Origin: Corallococcus praedator | Lineage (GTDB): Bacteria > Myxococcota > Myxococcia > Myxococcales > Myxococcaceae | Assembly (NCBI RefSeq): GCF_003612125.1 | Contig: NZ_RAWI01000005.1 | Location: 1 to 64,000, forward strand | Direction: 5' to 3' | Length of the DNA: 64,000 nucleotides | In this document: positions 10,544 through 19,200 of the stretch, one piece after another | Numbering within the stretch: position 1 is the stretch's first letter | Layout: the number at the start of each line of letters is the position of its first letter | Notes under the pieces: model-generated | The model's database searches: none | What the model was told of the DNA's origin: nothing | What the model saw: only the letters and a program-made list of their open reading frames with translations | Made by a program: the position numbers and the translations under genes

Positions 10544-10962
10544 GCGGCCCGGGACCACAGCTGGCGCCGGGGGATCCGCGCATCAGGATCTTCCTGATGG
10601 TGCGCTTCCCGGCGTTCTTCCAGCTCATCGTGGGCGTGCTGCACGTCACCTTCAGCCTGCTGGCGGCGGTGCTCGCGGCGCTCAAGGTGGCATCGCCCTT
10701 CTCCGCCCCGGGCCAGGCGCCCGCGGTGCTGGAGTTCACGCTGGGCCTCACGCTGGCGATCGTGTGCGGCGTGCTCTGCGGGGTGCTGGCCATCTGGGGA
10801 GCGTGGAGCGCGATGAACCTCAAGGGGTACGGGCTCGCCATGGTGGGCGCCATCTGCGCCATGTACACGCTGACGCCCGGGTGTTTCGTGGGGGTGCCGG
10901 TGGCGGCGTGGATGCTCTTCACGCTGCGCCGGGACGGGGTGCGACAGGCCTTCGAACCATGA
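10540..10962 (+). CDS. Small multi-pass membrane protein of unknown function
   Basis: The 140-residue product has about four hydrophobic segments (around residues 20-45, 60-82, 88-108 and 112-130) and a basic tail (LRRDGVRQAF). I recognise no family. It overlaps metF at its start and hom at its end by ATGA, so the three genes are probably translationally coupled. A role linked to methionine or threonine metabolism is only guilt by association. Confidence 0.7.
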   Translation: MSGPGPQLAPGDPRIRIFLMVRFPAFFQLIVGVLHVTFSLLAAVLAALKVASPFSAPGQAPAVLEFTLGLTLAIVCGVLCGVLAIWGAWSAMNLKGYGLAMVGAICAMYTLTPGCFVGVPVAAWMLFTLRRDGVRQAFEP

Positions 10963-12014
10963 ATCCCCGGGCCGTGCGCACGGTGCGCTTCCTGCTGACG
11001 GGCGTGGGGCACGTGGGCGTGCCGCTGCTCGAAATCATCCAGTCGCGCGCGTCGCTGCTGATGGAGCGCTACCGGCTGGAGCTGCTGCCGGTGGGGCTGG
11101 CGGACTCCGGCGGGGCCGCGGTGTCGCCGCACGGGCTGGACGTGGCGGCGGTGCTGGCGGCGAAGCGGGCGAAGTGTTCGGTGGCATCGCTGCCGGTGGT
11201 GGGACGTCCGGGGATGACCGGGCAGGCGCTGGTGCGCGAGGTGAAGGCGGACCTGCTGCTGGAGGCCACGCCTACCAGCCTGAAGGACGGGCAGCCCGGG
11301 CTGGACATCACGCGGGACGCGCTGATGCGGGGCATGCCCGCGGTGCTCGCGAGCAAGGGGCCGCTGGTGCTGGGCTACCAGGAGCTGGCGGCGATGAGCG
11401 ACCTGGAGTCACCGGGTCGGCCCCCCTTGCGCTTCAGTGGCGCGGCGGGTGCGGCGATGCCGCTGGTGACGATGGGCATGAGGGACCTGGCCCTGGGGAA
11501 GCTGGGCCGGTTCGAGGGCGTGCTCAACAACACCAGCCAACTGCTCCTGAGCCGGATGGCGGAGGGCCGGACGTACGAGGCGGCGCTGGCGGAAGCGCAG
11601 GCGCTGGGCATCGCGGAGCCGGATCCGTCACTGGACGTGGACGGCTGGGACACCGCGAGCAAGCTGGTCATCCTGGCCAACGCGGTGATGCGCGTGCCCA
11701 CGACGCTGAAGGACGTGTCGGTGACGGGGATGCGCGGCGTGACGCGCGCGGAGCTGGACGCGGCGCGGGCGAAGGGCGGGCAGGTGCTGCTGCTTGCGCG
11801 CGCGGAGCCCCTGGGGGACGGACGGTGGGACTGGAGCGTGCGGCCCACCGTCGTTGACGCGTCCCATCCCCTGTCCCGGCTGGGCGCGATGGAGATGGGC
11901 GCGGTGTTGCGCAGCGACCTCCACGGCGTGAACACGATCATCAACGCGGAACAGGGTGCCCGGGGCACGGGCGCCGCGATGCTGAAGGACGTGCTGGAGA
12001 TCTTCCCGGACTGA
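10959..12014 (+). CDS. hom: Homoserine dehydrogenase
   Basis: The 351-residue enzyme begins MNPRAVRTVRFLLTGVGHVGVPLLE, a Rossmann NAD(P)-binding motif (GVGHVG). It has the catalytic segment LNNTSQLLLSRMAEG and PSLDVDGWDTASKLVILAN, the family's conserved D-x-x-G-x-D-x-x-x-K region. It reduces aspartate semialdehyde to homoserine, the branch point to methionine and threonine. It lacks a C-terminal ACT domain, so threonine feedback through ACT is not expected. The start overlaps the preceding stop (ATGA). Confidence 0.93.
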   Translation: MNPRAVRTVRFLLTGVGHVGVPLLEIIQSRASLLMERYRLELLPVGLADSGGAAVSPHGLDVAAVLAAKRAKCSVASLPVVGRPGMTGQALVREVKADLLLEATPTSLKDGQPGLDITRDALMRGMPAVLASKGPLVLGYQELAAMSDLESPGRPPLRFSGAAGAAMPLVTMGMRDLALGKLGRFEGVLNNTSQLLLSRMAEGRTYEAALAEAQALGIAEPDPSLDVDGWDTASKLVILANAVMRVPTTLKDVSVTGMRGVTRAELDAARAKGGQVLLLARAEPLGDGRWDWSVRPTVVDASHPLSRLGAMEMGAVLRSDLHGVNTIINAEQGARGTGAAMLKDVLEIFPD

Positions 12015-12023
12015 GGTTCGCGG

Positions 12024-12225
12024 TCAGGGAGCGGGCTTCAGCAACCGGGCGAGGAGCGGTTCCACCAGTTCCTCTCCCCGCAGCATCGACCGCCACCGGT
12101 GCGGAATCCCCTTCAGCCCGTACTGGAGGCCCGCGATGCCGCCCGCCACCGCCGCCGTGGTGTCCGTGTCGTGGCCCAGCCGGATGGCCGCCTTGATGAC
12201 CTCCTCAGGAGCTCGGTAAGAGTCT
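12024..12225 (-). pseudogene. C-terminal remnant of an ADP-ribosylglycohydrolase
   Basis: The last ~65 codons before the stop at 12024 read GHDTDTTAAVAGGIAGLQYG followed by IPHRW, the C-terminal signature of ADP-ribosylglycohydrolase/DraG enzymes (the DTDT aspartates bind Mg2+). Everything upstream of about 12225 is lost: the sequence changes to a tyrosine-recombinase fragment in another frame. No start or N-terminal half is present, so this is a dead fragment. It is convergent with hom. Confidence 0.75.
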
Positions 12226-12600
12226 GGCCGTCCGGCAGGTAGAACACGTAGGGGCCGCGCAGGTGCCGGTGTCCCTTGAGTGCGTCCACCGCCGAGGCTG
12301 GCAGATCCACCGTCCGCTCGCGCCCGTCCTTGGGGGAGCCCGTCACCCCGCGCCAGAGGGTGCGCCGGACGTGCAGCTTGCCGCGCTGCAAGTCCACGTC
12401 GCTCCAATGGAGCCCGATCAGCTCTCCTTGCCGCGGCCCCGTCTTGAGGGCCACCAGCAGCACCGGCCGCCACTCCGGCTCGGCGTCGGCGACAAGCCGC
12501 TCGGCCTCCTCAAAGGTGAGGAGATCGAAGGCGGGCTTCTCCGTCCGGAAGAGCTTCACGCGCGGGACGTGGGCCACGTCGTTCCTCCCGGCATGGGCCG
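12210..12600 (-). pseudogene. Tyrosine recombinase (phage integrase) internal fragment
   Basis: The minus-strand frame reads LLTFEEAERLVADAEPEWRPVLLVALKTGPRQGELIGLHWSDVDL, then VRRTLWRGVTGSPKDGRERTVDLP. This is the N-terminal part of an integrase catalytic domain with the first catalytic arginine in TGPRQGE. The HxxR box and tyrosine are missing because the frame runs into the ADP-ribosylglycohydrolase remnant near 12210. Upstream of about 12600 no convincing core-binding domain is seen. It is a relic of an integrated element, unrelated in position to the prophage further right. Confidence 0.75.
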
Positions 12601-13209
12601 GCAGTACCTTTGCGTGCCTTTGCGCGAATCCCTCGCGCATGGGCACCGGAGCTTCCCGCCCATGTCCAATCCGTCTGACGCTCGGCATGCCGGGAGTGTT
12701 GTCCTCTTCACGAATGGCGACACCTCCCACGAGTTCTTCCGGGACTTGGGGCAAGGGCGTGTCGGCGAGCGAATCCTCCTCGCCCAGACCCGCACGGGAC
12801 AGCGGCTGGGCCCATACGATTGCTGCTTCTACGTGCCACCCGGACGAGGTGACAACCGCGCCCGGTGGAGGGCCGCACCGCTCGATCAAGCATCTGCCAA
12901 TCTAAAGAATGGCCAGGAAACTGAACCCCCGCTCCATTCATTCATTCACAAATCATTCGTCGCCGCCGACGCGCGTCCGGCCCCACGTCGAACGTGATGG
13001 GTTTGCGCCGGAGCATGCACGAATGTCGCTGTGCGGAAATGCAGTCATTGTGGCGACTTGGCAGGATTCCGGCCGCGGCATGAAGTAGTGCTTGTTGAAA
13101 TTGCCAGCGAGGCTGTAGTACGTTTCTCTGGGGGTGAATTCAGGCGGACCCGCAGTCAACAACAGTCTGTTGGGTACCCGCGACCTCCGCGCAGGCCGTG
13201 GTGCGTTCT
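12601..13209. other. Gene-free stretch upstream of the EGF-repeat lipoprotein
   Basis: Only short frames without family features or good ribosome sites occur on both strands. Base composition falls in the second half (about 12900-13200), which may hold the promoter of the gene at 13225. No RNA gene is seen. Confidence 0.5.
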
Positions 13210-13224
13210 TTCAGGAGGTTCCCA

Positions 13225-15267
13225 ATGAAACGTCAATCCTCTTCTCTCCTCGTCATGCTCGCGGGGGCCGGTTTGCTCGGCCTCATCGGCGGTTGCAGCC
13301 CGATCTCCGTCGGAGACAATGACGCGTACGTCGGTTCGGCCGACTCCGCCCTCACCGCCGAGCAGTGCGATTACTTTGATGTCCAAGGTAAGGTCCAGAT
13401 CTGCCACAAGACCAGCTCGGCGGTTCATCCCTACACGATCGTCCGTGTTAGCGAACAGGCGTGTATCAACGCGCACAGCGCTCACAACGGCGACTACGTC
13501 ACCAGCCTCGACCCGACCTCGCCGCTCTACGACCCGACGTGCAGCGGCCAGGGCTGCCTGTCCGTGAACGCGCCGTGCGACGCCACGGTCCCCTGTTGCG
13601 ACGGCCTCACGTGCCAGAGCGGCACCTGCGCCGACGTCAACGAGTGCGCCGCCGGTACCGACAACTGCAACGAAAACGCCACCTGCACCAACACCGTGGG
13701 CTCCTTCACCTGCGCCTGCAACGCGGGGTACGAGGGCGACGGCGTGACCTGCACCGACATCGACGAGTGCGCCGCCGGTACCGACAACTGCAACGAAAAC
13801 GCCACCTGCACCAACAGCGGGGGCTCCTTCACCTGCGCCTGCAATGCGGGGTACGAGGGCGACGGCGTGACCTGCACCAGCATCGACGAGTGCGCCGCAA
13901 GCCCCTGCCTGAACGGTGGCACCTGCATCGACGGCGTGGGGAGCTACACCTGCAAGTGCGCGCCCACCTACGAGGGGAACATCTGCCAGTCTTGCTCCGG
14001 CACCCTTGGGGACTGCAACGGGAACTCGTCCGACGGCTGCGAGGTGAACCTCCAGAGCGACGCCAATAGCTGCGGCGCCTGCGGCATCGTGTGCTCGACG
14101 GGCCAGATCTGCTCGAACGCCACCTGCCAGACCGCCCCCATCGGCCAGGTCCCCGGCACGCCGGTCAGCTCCCCCGCGAACCACAACCCGCTGGCCCCGG
14201 CGGTCGCCGATGTGAATGGCGACGGCAAGCTCGACATCCTGGTGGCCAACGCCGAATCCGGGTCGATCCTGTTCCCCTCTGGCTCGCTCTCCGTCTTCCT
14301 GGGGAACGGCGACGCCAGCGTCCAGTCGGAGGTCAACTACGGGAGCGCCTCGCTCTCCAGCAACGCGGTCGTGGCCGTGGACGTGGACGGCGACGGGTGG
14401 CTCGACGCCGTCACCGTCAACGGCCAGACCAACCTGCTCCTCATCAACGGAAACATCAGCGTCTACAAGAACCTGGGCCCGAGCGCGCCCGGGACCTTCG
14501 GCGCGCCGACGAGCTTCACCACCGGCACCCCGGGCTCCGTCCACCTCTGCACCGGGGACTTCGATCACGACGGGGTGGCTGACATCGCCACGACGAGCGT
14601 GACCCTGAGCCAGGTGAGCGTGCTCTTCGGCACCGGCGCGGGCAGCTTCGGCGCGCCCACGTTCATCGGCATCCCGAGCACCGGCGGCGTGCAGTCGACG
14701 ATCGCCTGCCGTGACCTGAATGGCGATGGCTTCTCCGATCTCGTGGTGACGAGCCCCGCCAGCGCACGCCTGTCGGTCCTCATCAACCAGGGAGACGGCA
14801 CGTTCGCCGCCCCCGTCGCCTACAGCAATTCCGCCAGCGGCCAGACAGCGGGCATCGCCTTCGGCGACGCCAACGGCGACGGCACGCTCGACATCCTCTC
14901 GAACGGCGCGGCCGGCCGGTTCCTCTTCTACTTCAGAGGGAACGGCAACGGCACCTTCGCGAGCGGCGTTCAGTCAACCGCCGCGACCAATACGGCCGCC
15001 AACTCGGCGCTGGGCGTCGTGGCCGATGACTTCAACGGCGATGGCAAGCTCGACGCCTACATCCTCGTGACAGCGGCCTCGGGCGGCGTCCGCCCGATGA
15101 CCGGCAACGGCAACGGAGGCTTCACCGCGGGCACCGTCGTCACGACCGGCGCCTCGCCTGGCCTCAACGCCATCGCCACCGCGGACATGGACGCGGATGG
15201 GTACGCCGATCTCATCCTGACCAACAGGGGCTCCGGCACCGTGACCGTGGTCCCCAACGGACTCTAA
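13225..15267 (+). CDS. Secreted lipoprotein with EGF-like repeats and VCBS/FG-GAP repeats
   Basis: The start ATG follows AGGAGG by seven bases. The signal peptide ends LIGGC, a lipobox. Residues ~130-250 hold three calcium-binding EGF-like domains ([18 protein letters not shown], [24 protein letters not shown]). A Cys-rich segment follows ([22 protein letters not shown]) of a type common in myxobacterial surface proteins. The second half is a run of VCBS/FG-GAP beta-propeller blades with [45 protein letters not shown] and DMDADGYAD calcium loops. It is likely an adhesion or surface-display protein. It sits in a scarred region between remnants, so it may be acquired. Confidence 0.85.
   Translation: MKRQSSSLLVMLAGAGLLGLIGGCSPISVGDNDAYVGSADSALTAEQCDYFDVQGKVQICHKTSSAVHPYTIVRVSEQACINAHSAHNGDYVTSLDPTSPLYDPTCSGQGCLSVNAPCDATVPCCDGLTCQSGTCADVNECAAGTDNCNENATCTNTVGSFTCACNAGYEGDGVTCTDIDECAAGTDNCNENATCTNSGGSFTCACNAGYEGDGVTCTSIDECAASPCLNGGTCIDGVGSYTCKCAPTYEGNICQSCSGTLGDCNGNSSDGCEVNLQSDANSCGACGIVCSTGQICSNATCQTAPIGQVPGTPVSSPANHNPLAPAVADVNGDGKLDILVANAESGSILFPSGSLSVFLGNGDASVQSEVNYGSASLSSNAVVAVDVDGDGWLDAVTVNGQTNLLLINGNISVYKNLGPSAPGTFGAPTSFTTGTPGSVHLCTGDFDHDGVADIATTSVTLSQVSVLFGTGAGSFGAPTFIGIPSTGGVQSTIACRDLNGDGFSDLVVTSPASARLSVLINQGDGTFAAPVAYSNSASGQTAGIAFGDANGDGTLDILSNGAAGRFLFYFRGNGNGTFASGVQSTAATNTAANSALGVVADDFNGDGKLDAYILVTAASGGVRPMTGNGNGGFTAGTVVTTGASPGLNAIATADMDADGYADLILTNRGSGTVTVVPNGL
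13633..13878 (+). repeat. Tandem 123-bp duplication encoding two EGF-like domains
   Basis: Units 13633-13755 and 13756-13878 are nearly identical at DNA level and differ at only a few bases; the third EGF copy from 13879 is diverged. Such identity points to recent unequal recombination within the gene. Confidence 0.8.
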
Positions 15268-15598
15268 GTCGCTGTCCGCGATGCCGCGATGGGACGGTGT
15301 GCCCTGATTTCAGCGCGGTCTCGGTAGGAGAATCGGTGCGCCGCGTGCTTCGCGCGCGGCGCACCGAAAGACGCGCACGCGCTTGACCCGACCTCACCTC
15401 CACTGAGGCCGTATTCCACACGGGTGCAGGACCACGCGGCGTGCTCGGCTCAACGTGGGGCCTTCCGGTTGCGATGCGTCCCTGAGCGAGGCCGAACGGT
15501 CCGTCGCATCTGGAGCCAACCTCTGCTCCGGCTGTGATTGCAACGGCGCACTGCGCGGTGGCCAGCCACTTCACCTCGAACGTGCTGGTAGCGTGGCT
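15268..15598. other. Non-coding scar sequence
   Basis: No gene is supported on either strand between the EGF lipoprotein and the transposase remnant. Confidence 0.5.
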
Positions 15599-15775
15599 GT
15601 GGAGGAGCCTCAGTACGAGGAGGTATACCTCCTCGCCTACGAGGACGTGCGGGTGGCCCGGGGCGGTATCGGCGGCGACATGCGATTCTTCAACCAGGAG
15701 CGCCCCCACCAAGCGCTCAAGTACCGGACGCCCATGGCCCCCTACAGGGAGTCCGTCGCCCTGAAGAGGGCCGCG
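15599..15775 (+). pseudogene. IS3-family transposase (OrfB) C-terminal remnant
   Basis: A short frame reads EEVYLLAYEDVRVARGGIGG then FFNQERPHQALKYRTP, the conserved end of the IS3 OrfB integrase domain (the glutamate of DDE lies at the start of this block). No OrfA, no upstream DD part and no terminal inverted repeats are visible. The frame continues into the hydrolase remnant without a stop, showing fusion of two relics. Confidence 0.7.
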
Positions 15776-15820
15776 TCAGAAGGACGGGCCGCTGTTGCAC
15801 AAGGTGGTTGCCCCCACCGG

Positions 15821-16337
15821 TTGCTTGAGAAGCTGGGGGTCGGTCACTTCTCGGCGATGGGTATGAGTTCTGGCGGCATGACGCTCCTTCATATGGCGAC
15901 GAGCCAACCCAAGCGCATCGAGTCAATGGTGTTGTTCAGTGCAACCTCCCATTTTCCCGACTCAGGCAAGGACCATCATGCGGAGAGCTTCGTTTGGCAC
16001 CACTCCCCAACAAGTGCAAGAGATGTATCGGGAGTGCGCACACCGCGGTGATGAACAGATTCGTCAACTCATTGCGCAGCTCAATGCGTTAAGCGAAGAC
16101 CACGACGATATGAATTTCAGTGCGAAAAGCCTATCAACCATTGCAGCGCGTACGCTCGTTGTGCACGGTGATCGCGACCGCTTTTTCCCCGTTGATATTC
16201 CTGTAAGCATCTACCGTTCCATACCGGATGCGGCGTTATGGATTATTCCTGGCGGCGACCACGTTCCCATTGATGATCCCGAGGTTCCATTCACCTCGAC
16301 AGCCCTGCAATTCCTTGATGGGCCACACAGCAGGTAG
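15821..16337 (+). pseudogene. Alpha/beta hydrolase, 5'-truncated and frameshifted
   Basis: The first part (LEKLGVGHFSAMGMSSGG) has the nucleophile elbow G-M-S-S-G. Near 15965 the homology jumps to another frame, which continues MRRASFGTTPQQVQEMYREC to VVHGDRDRFFPV (acid residue) and IIPGGDHVPIDDPE (histidine). All three catalytic residues survive but in two frames, and the N-terminal ~100 residues are gone. Composition is clearly more AT-rich than the neighbours, consistent with horizontal origin. Confidence 0.72.
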
Positions 16338-16420
16338 CACAAGTAGCAATTGAGCAACCGGGATGAGGGCCCGGCGCGACGGAAGCGCCACCCGACGGAG
16401 AGCCGCCTGCCGGGACTTCA

Positions 16421-16624
16421 ATGACAGACGGGCGGGTCCACGCGATGGCCCCACCCGACAGCTGTGACCCGTTCGAGGACGACGGTTGGTGTCCCGTGTC
16501 CGGAAACAAGGTCACCTGCAACAACGGCATCCAGATGTTCGCGGATCAGACGCCCGACGGCGGGTGCATCAACGCGGATGTCCGCAAGAACGCCGGAGGC
16601 CCGCCCGTCTGTCCGGAGTGGTGA
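16421..16624 (+). CDS. Small Cys-containing hypothetical protein, possibly a fragment
   Basis: The 67-residue frame has five cysteines and the phrase DSCDPFEDDGWCPVSGNKVTC, resembling the end of a secreted Cys-rich protein. There is no signal peptide and only a weak ribosome site. It may be the tail of a larger lost gene in this scar region. Confidence 0.3.
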   Translation: MTDGRVHAMAPPDSCDPFEDDGWCPVSGNKVTCNNGIQMFADQTPDGGCINADVRKNAGGPPVCPEW

Positions 16625-16650
16625 TTCCAGACACGCTCCAGGGCATGACC

Positions 16651-16679
16651 GCCTCCCTGCCAGACACGGGCAGGGAGGC
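16651..16679 (-). terminator. Hairpin downstream of folD
   Basis: GCCTCCCTGCC (16651-16661) pairs perfectly with GGCAGGGAGGC (16669-16679). It lies 15 bases past the folD stop. No U-tract is obvious. Confidence 0.6.
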
Positions 16680-16693
16680 CTACCACGCGCGAC

Positions 16694-17545
16694 CTACTTC
16701 CCGGCGCGCTGCGCCGCCTCCAGCGTGTTCTTCATCAGCATGGCGATGGTCATCGGGCCCACGCCGCCGGGCACCGGGGTGATGAACGAAGCGCGCTCGG
16801 CGGCCGCGGCGAACTCCACGTCGCCCACCAGCTTGCCGTCCGCCTTGCGGTTCATCCCCACGTCGATGACGACCGCGCCGGGCTTGATCCACGCGCCCTT
16901 CACCAGCTCCGGCACGCCCACGGCCACCACCAGGATGTCCGCCTGCGCCACCTCCGCCGGCAGGTCGCTCTTGCGGTGACACACCGTCACCGTCGCGTCC
17001 TTCTGGAGCAGCATCAGCGCCTGGGGCTTTCCCACGATGTTGCTGCGGCCCACCACCACCGCCCGCTTGCCCGCCGGGTTGCACCCCACCTCTTCCAACA
17101 GCCGCATCACGCCCCAGGGCGTGCACGCGCGCGTGGCCGGCCGGCCCAGCAGCAGGTTGCCCGCGTTCATCGGGTGGAAGCCGTCCGCGTCCTTCTCCGG
17201 CTTCACCGCGGAGATGATGGCGTCCGCGTCCAGGTGCTTGGGCAGGGGCAGCTGCACCAGGATGCCGTGCACCGCCGGGTCCTCGTTCAGCCGGTGCACC
17301 AGCGCCAGGAGCTCGTCCTGGGTGATGGACGCGTCCGGGTGGTGCTCCCAGGAGTTGAAGCCCACCTCCTCGGCGGCCTTCTTCTTCCCCGTCACGTAGA
17401 TTTTGGAGGCGGGATCCTCACCTACACGCACCACCGCGAGCCCGGGGGTGATGCCGCGCTCCGCCTTCAGGCGCGCCACCTCCTCCTTGATTTCCGCCCG
17501 CACGCGCGCCGCCACTGCCTTGCCGTCGATCAACTGGGCCGTCAT
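16694..17545 (-). CDS. folD: Bifunctional methylene-THF dehydrogenase / methenyl-THF cyclohydrolase
   Basis: The product starts [19 protein letters not shown] and has the family signatures of Fol[17 protein letters not shown], then [22 protein letters not shown], and the NADP site [17 protein letters not shown]. The closing [16 protein letters not shown] is diagnostic. It interconverts 5,10-methylene-, 5,10-methenyl- and 10-formyl-THF. The start at 17545 is preferred over an in-frame ATG at 17563 because AAGGTG lies upstream at suitable spacing. It works on the product of the gcv operon in the same window. Confidence 0.95.
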   Translation of the reverse strand: MTAQLIDGKAVAARVRAEIKEEVARLKAERGITPGLAVVRVGEDPASKIYVTGKKKAAEEVGFNSWEHHPDASITQDELLALVHRLNEDPAVHGILVQLPLPKHLDADAIISAVKPEKDADGFHPMNAGNLLLGRPATRACTPWGVMRLLEEVGCNPAGKRAVVVGRSNIVGKPQALMLLQKDATVTVCHRKSDLPAEVAQADILVVAVGVPELVKGAWIKPGAVVIDVGMNRKADGKLVGDVEFAAAAERASFITPVPGGVGPMTIAMLMKNTLEAAQRAGK

Positions 17546-17596
17546 GCGGCCCACCTTATGCAAAACTGGGCGGATTCAAGGGAGCGAAGCGAAGGC

Positions 17597-18439
17597 ATGG
17601 GCGCTGGAAAAGTTCTCGGGGCGATGCTTGGACTCGTGGTCGGCCTCCTCATGGGCGGGCCCCTGGCCATCGTGCTCGCCCTCATCGCGGGCATCGCCGT
17701 CGGCCATTATTTCGACGAGCAGAACGCCCCTCCTCCCTCGAACCCGGAGCTGTTCTCCGACTTCTCCGACTTCCCCACCGCCTCCAAGCGTCCCTCCCCC
17801 AGGGGGGACGGCCCCATGCCCGGGGAACACCGCGCCGTGGAGACCCCGCCGGAGGATCCGCTCGACCGGGAAATCGTCGCCGTCTTCATGGATGTGGCCC
17901 GCGCGGACGGGGAGCTGCGCCGCGAGGAGGTCCGGGAGATCCGCCGCTACTTCGAGGAGGTCCTCCACGCCGACCCCCACACCATCCAGGCGGTCGGCCG
18001 TTACCTGAAGGCGTTCATCGCCAAGCCCGCCTCGCTCAAGGCGGCCGCCTCGCTCAAGGCCTGCCAGGAAGCCCTCCCCGCGGACGAGCGGCTGCGCCTG
18101 CTGGACGCGCTCTACGGGATGGCGCTCGCGGACGGGCACATGCAGCGCTCGGAGACGGAGGTCCTGCGCCGCACGGCGGACGGCCTGGGCATCCCGGATG
18201 AGCAGATCCAGGCCCTGGCCCGCCAGCACCTGGGCGACGACGCCCCCCACTTCGAGTGCCTGGGCCTCAAGCCGGACGCCACCAACGCGGAGGTGAAGGC
18301 CGCCTTCCGCAAGCTCGCCGCCGCCCACCACCCGGACAAGTTCACCCAACTGGGCCCCAAGGCCGCCGAGAAGGCCGCCCGCCGGTTCCAGGAAGTCCGC
18401 GACGCCTACGAGACGATCCGGAAGCTGCGCGACCTGTAG
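17597..18439 (+). CDS. TerB-DnaJ (DjlA-like) membrane co-chaperone
   Basis: The 280-residue protein has one or two N-terminal membrane helices (LGAMLGLVVGLLMGGPLAIV), a TerB-like acidic helical domain (VFMDVARADGELRREEV, GMALADGHMQRSE) and a C-terminal J domain with FRKLAAAHHPDKF, containing the HPD tripeptide that stimulates DnaK. The order TM-TerB-DnaJ is that of DjlA. It is divergent from folD and 23 bases upstream of the Smr gene. Confidence 0.85.
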   Translation: MGAGKVLGAMLGLVVGLLMGGPLAIVLALIAGIAVGHYFDEQNAPPPSNPELFSDFSDFPTASKRPSPRGDGPMPGEHRAVETPPEDPLDREIVAVFMDVARADGELRREEVREIRRYFEEVLHADPHTIQAVGRYLKAFIAKPASLKAAASLKACQEALPADERLRLLDALYGMALADGHMQRSETEVLRRTADGLGIPDEQIQALARQHLGDDAPHFECLGLKPDATNAEVKAAFRKLAAAHHPDKFTQLGPKAAEKAARRFQEVRDAYETIRKLRDL

Positions 18440-18462
18440 CCGGGTTAGAAACAGGGAACCCC

Positions 18463-19164
18463 ATGAGCAAGCAGCCCCCGAAGAAGAAGGAAGCGGCCTT
18501 CCAGAACAACCCCTTCAAGTCCGCCATCAAGACGCTCCAGGACCAGGAGAAGCAGGAACAGCAGAAGGCCGCCGCGGAAGCCGCCGCGAAGAAGAAGGTC
18601 GTCGCGAAGCCCGTGAAGGCCGCCAAGGCCCGTCCCGAGGACGACGACGTGGGCCTCTTCTTCTCCGCCATGGACGGCGTGCACCAGATCACCAATCGGG
18701 GAGAGGCCCCCAAGGTGAACCCGCGCCTGCCGGAGATCATCGACGACAACGCGGAGGCCCTGGCCCAGCTGTCGGAGCTGGTCGCCGGTGAGGGCGGCTT
18801 CGACGTCGCGGACTCGAACGAGTTCATCGAGGGCGCCGCGCCCGGCGTGGACCGCAACCTGCTGCGCTCACTGCGCCGGGGGGACTTCTCCGTCCAGGAC
18901 ACGCTGGACCTGCACGGCAAGACGGCCGCCGAGGCCCGGGGCGCCGTGGAGCGCTTCCTGTCCGACAGCCAGCGCTCCAAGAAGCGCTGCGTCCTCATCG
19001 TCCATGGGCGCGGTTTGAACTCCAAGGACCAGGTGCCCGTGCTGAAGGAGGGCATGAAGGTGTGGCTGGCGCAGAAGCGGATGGAGCGGCTGGTGCTGGC
19101 GTTCGCCAGCGCACGTCCGCAGGACGGCGGGACGGGCGCGGTGTACGTGCTGCTGCGCCGATAG
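18463..19164 (+). CDS. Smr-domain protein
   Basis: The 233-residue product has a Lys/Gln-rich coiled N-terminus and a C-terminal Smr domain: QDTLDLHGKTAAEARGAVERF, CVLIVHGRGLNSKD and GGTGAVYVLLRR. LDLHG and HGRG are the family hallmarks. Smr domains nick or cleave nucleic acids; in ribosome rescue they cut mRNA. Full length is longer than minimal YdaL-type proteins owing to the charged N-terminus. It is probably co-transcribed with the preceding DnaJ gene. Confidence 0.85.
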   Translation: MSKQPPKKKEAAFQNNPFKSAIKTLQDQEKQEQQKAAAEAAAKKKVVAKPVKAAKARPEDDDVGLFFSAMDGVHQITNRGEAPKVNPRLPEIIDDNAEALAQLSELVAGEGGFDVADSNEFIEGAAPGVDRNLLRSLRRGDFSVQDTLDLHGKTAAEARGAVERFLSDSQRSKKRCVLIVHGRGLNSKDQVPVLKEGMKVWLAQKRMERLVLAFASARPQDGGTGAVYVLLRR

Positions 19165-19200
19165 CTTTACGCGTGGCCGTGGCTGTGCATACATGCCGCC

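Noticed and set aside
13031-13228. Short plus-strand frames just before the EGF lipoprotein
   Set aside because: No ribosome site or family feature; they read through the likely promoter and 5' leader of the gene at 13225.
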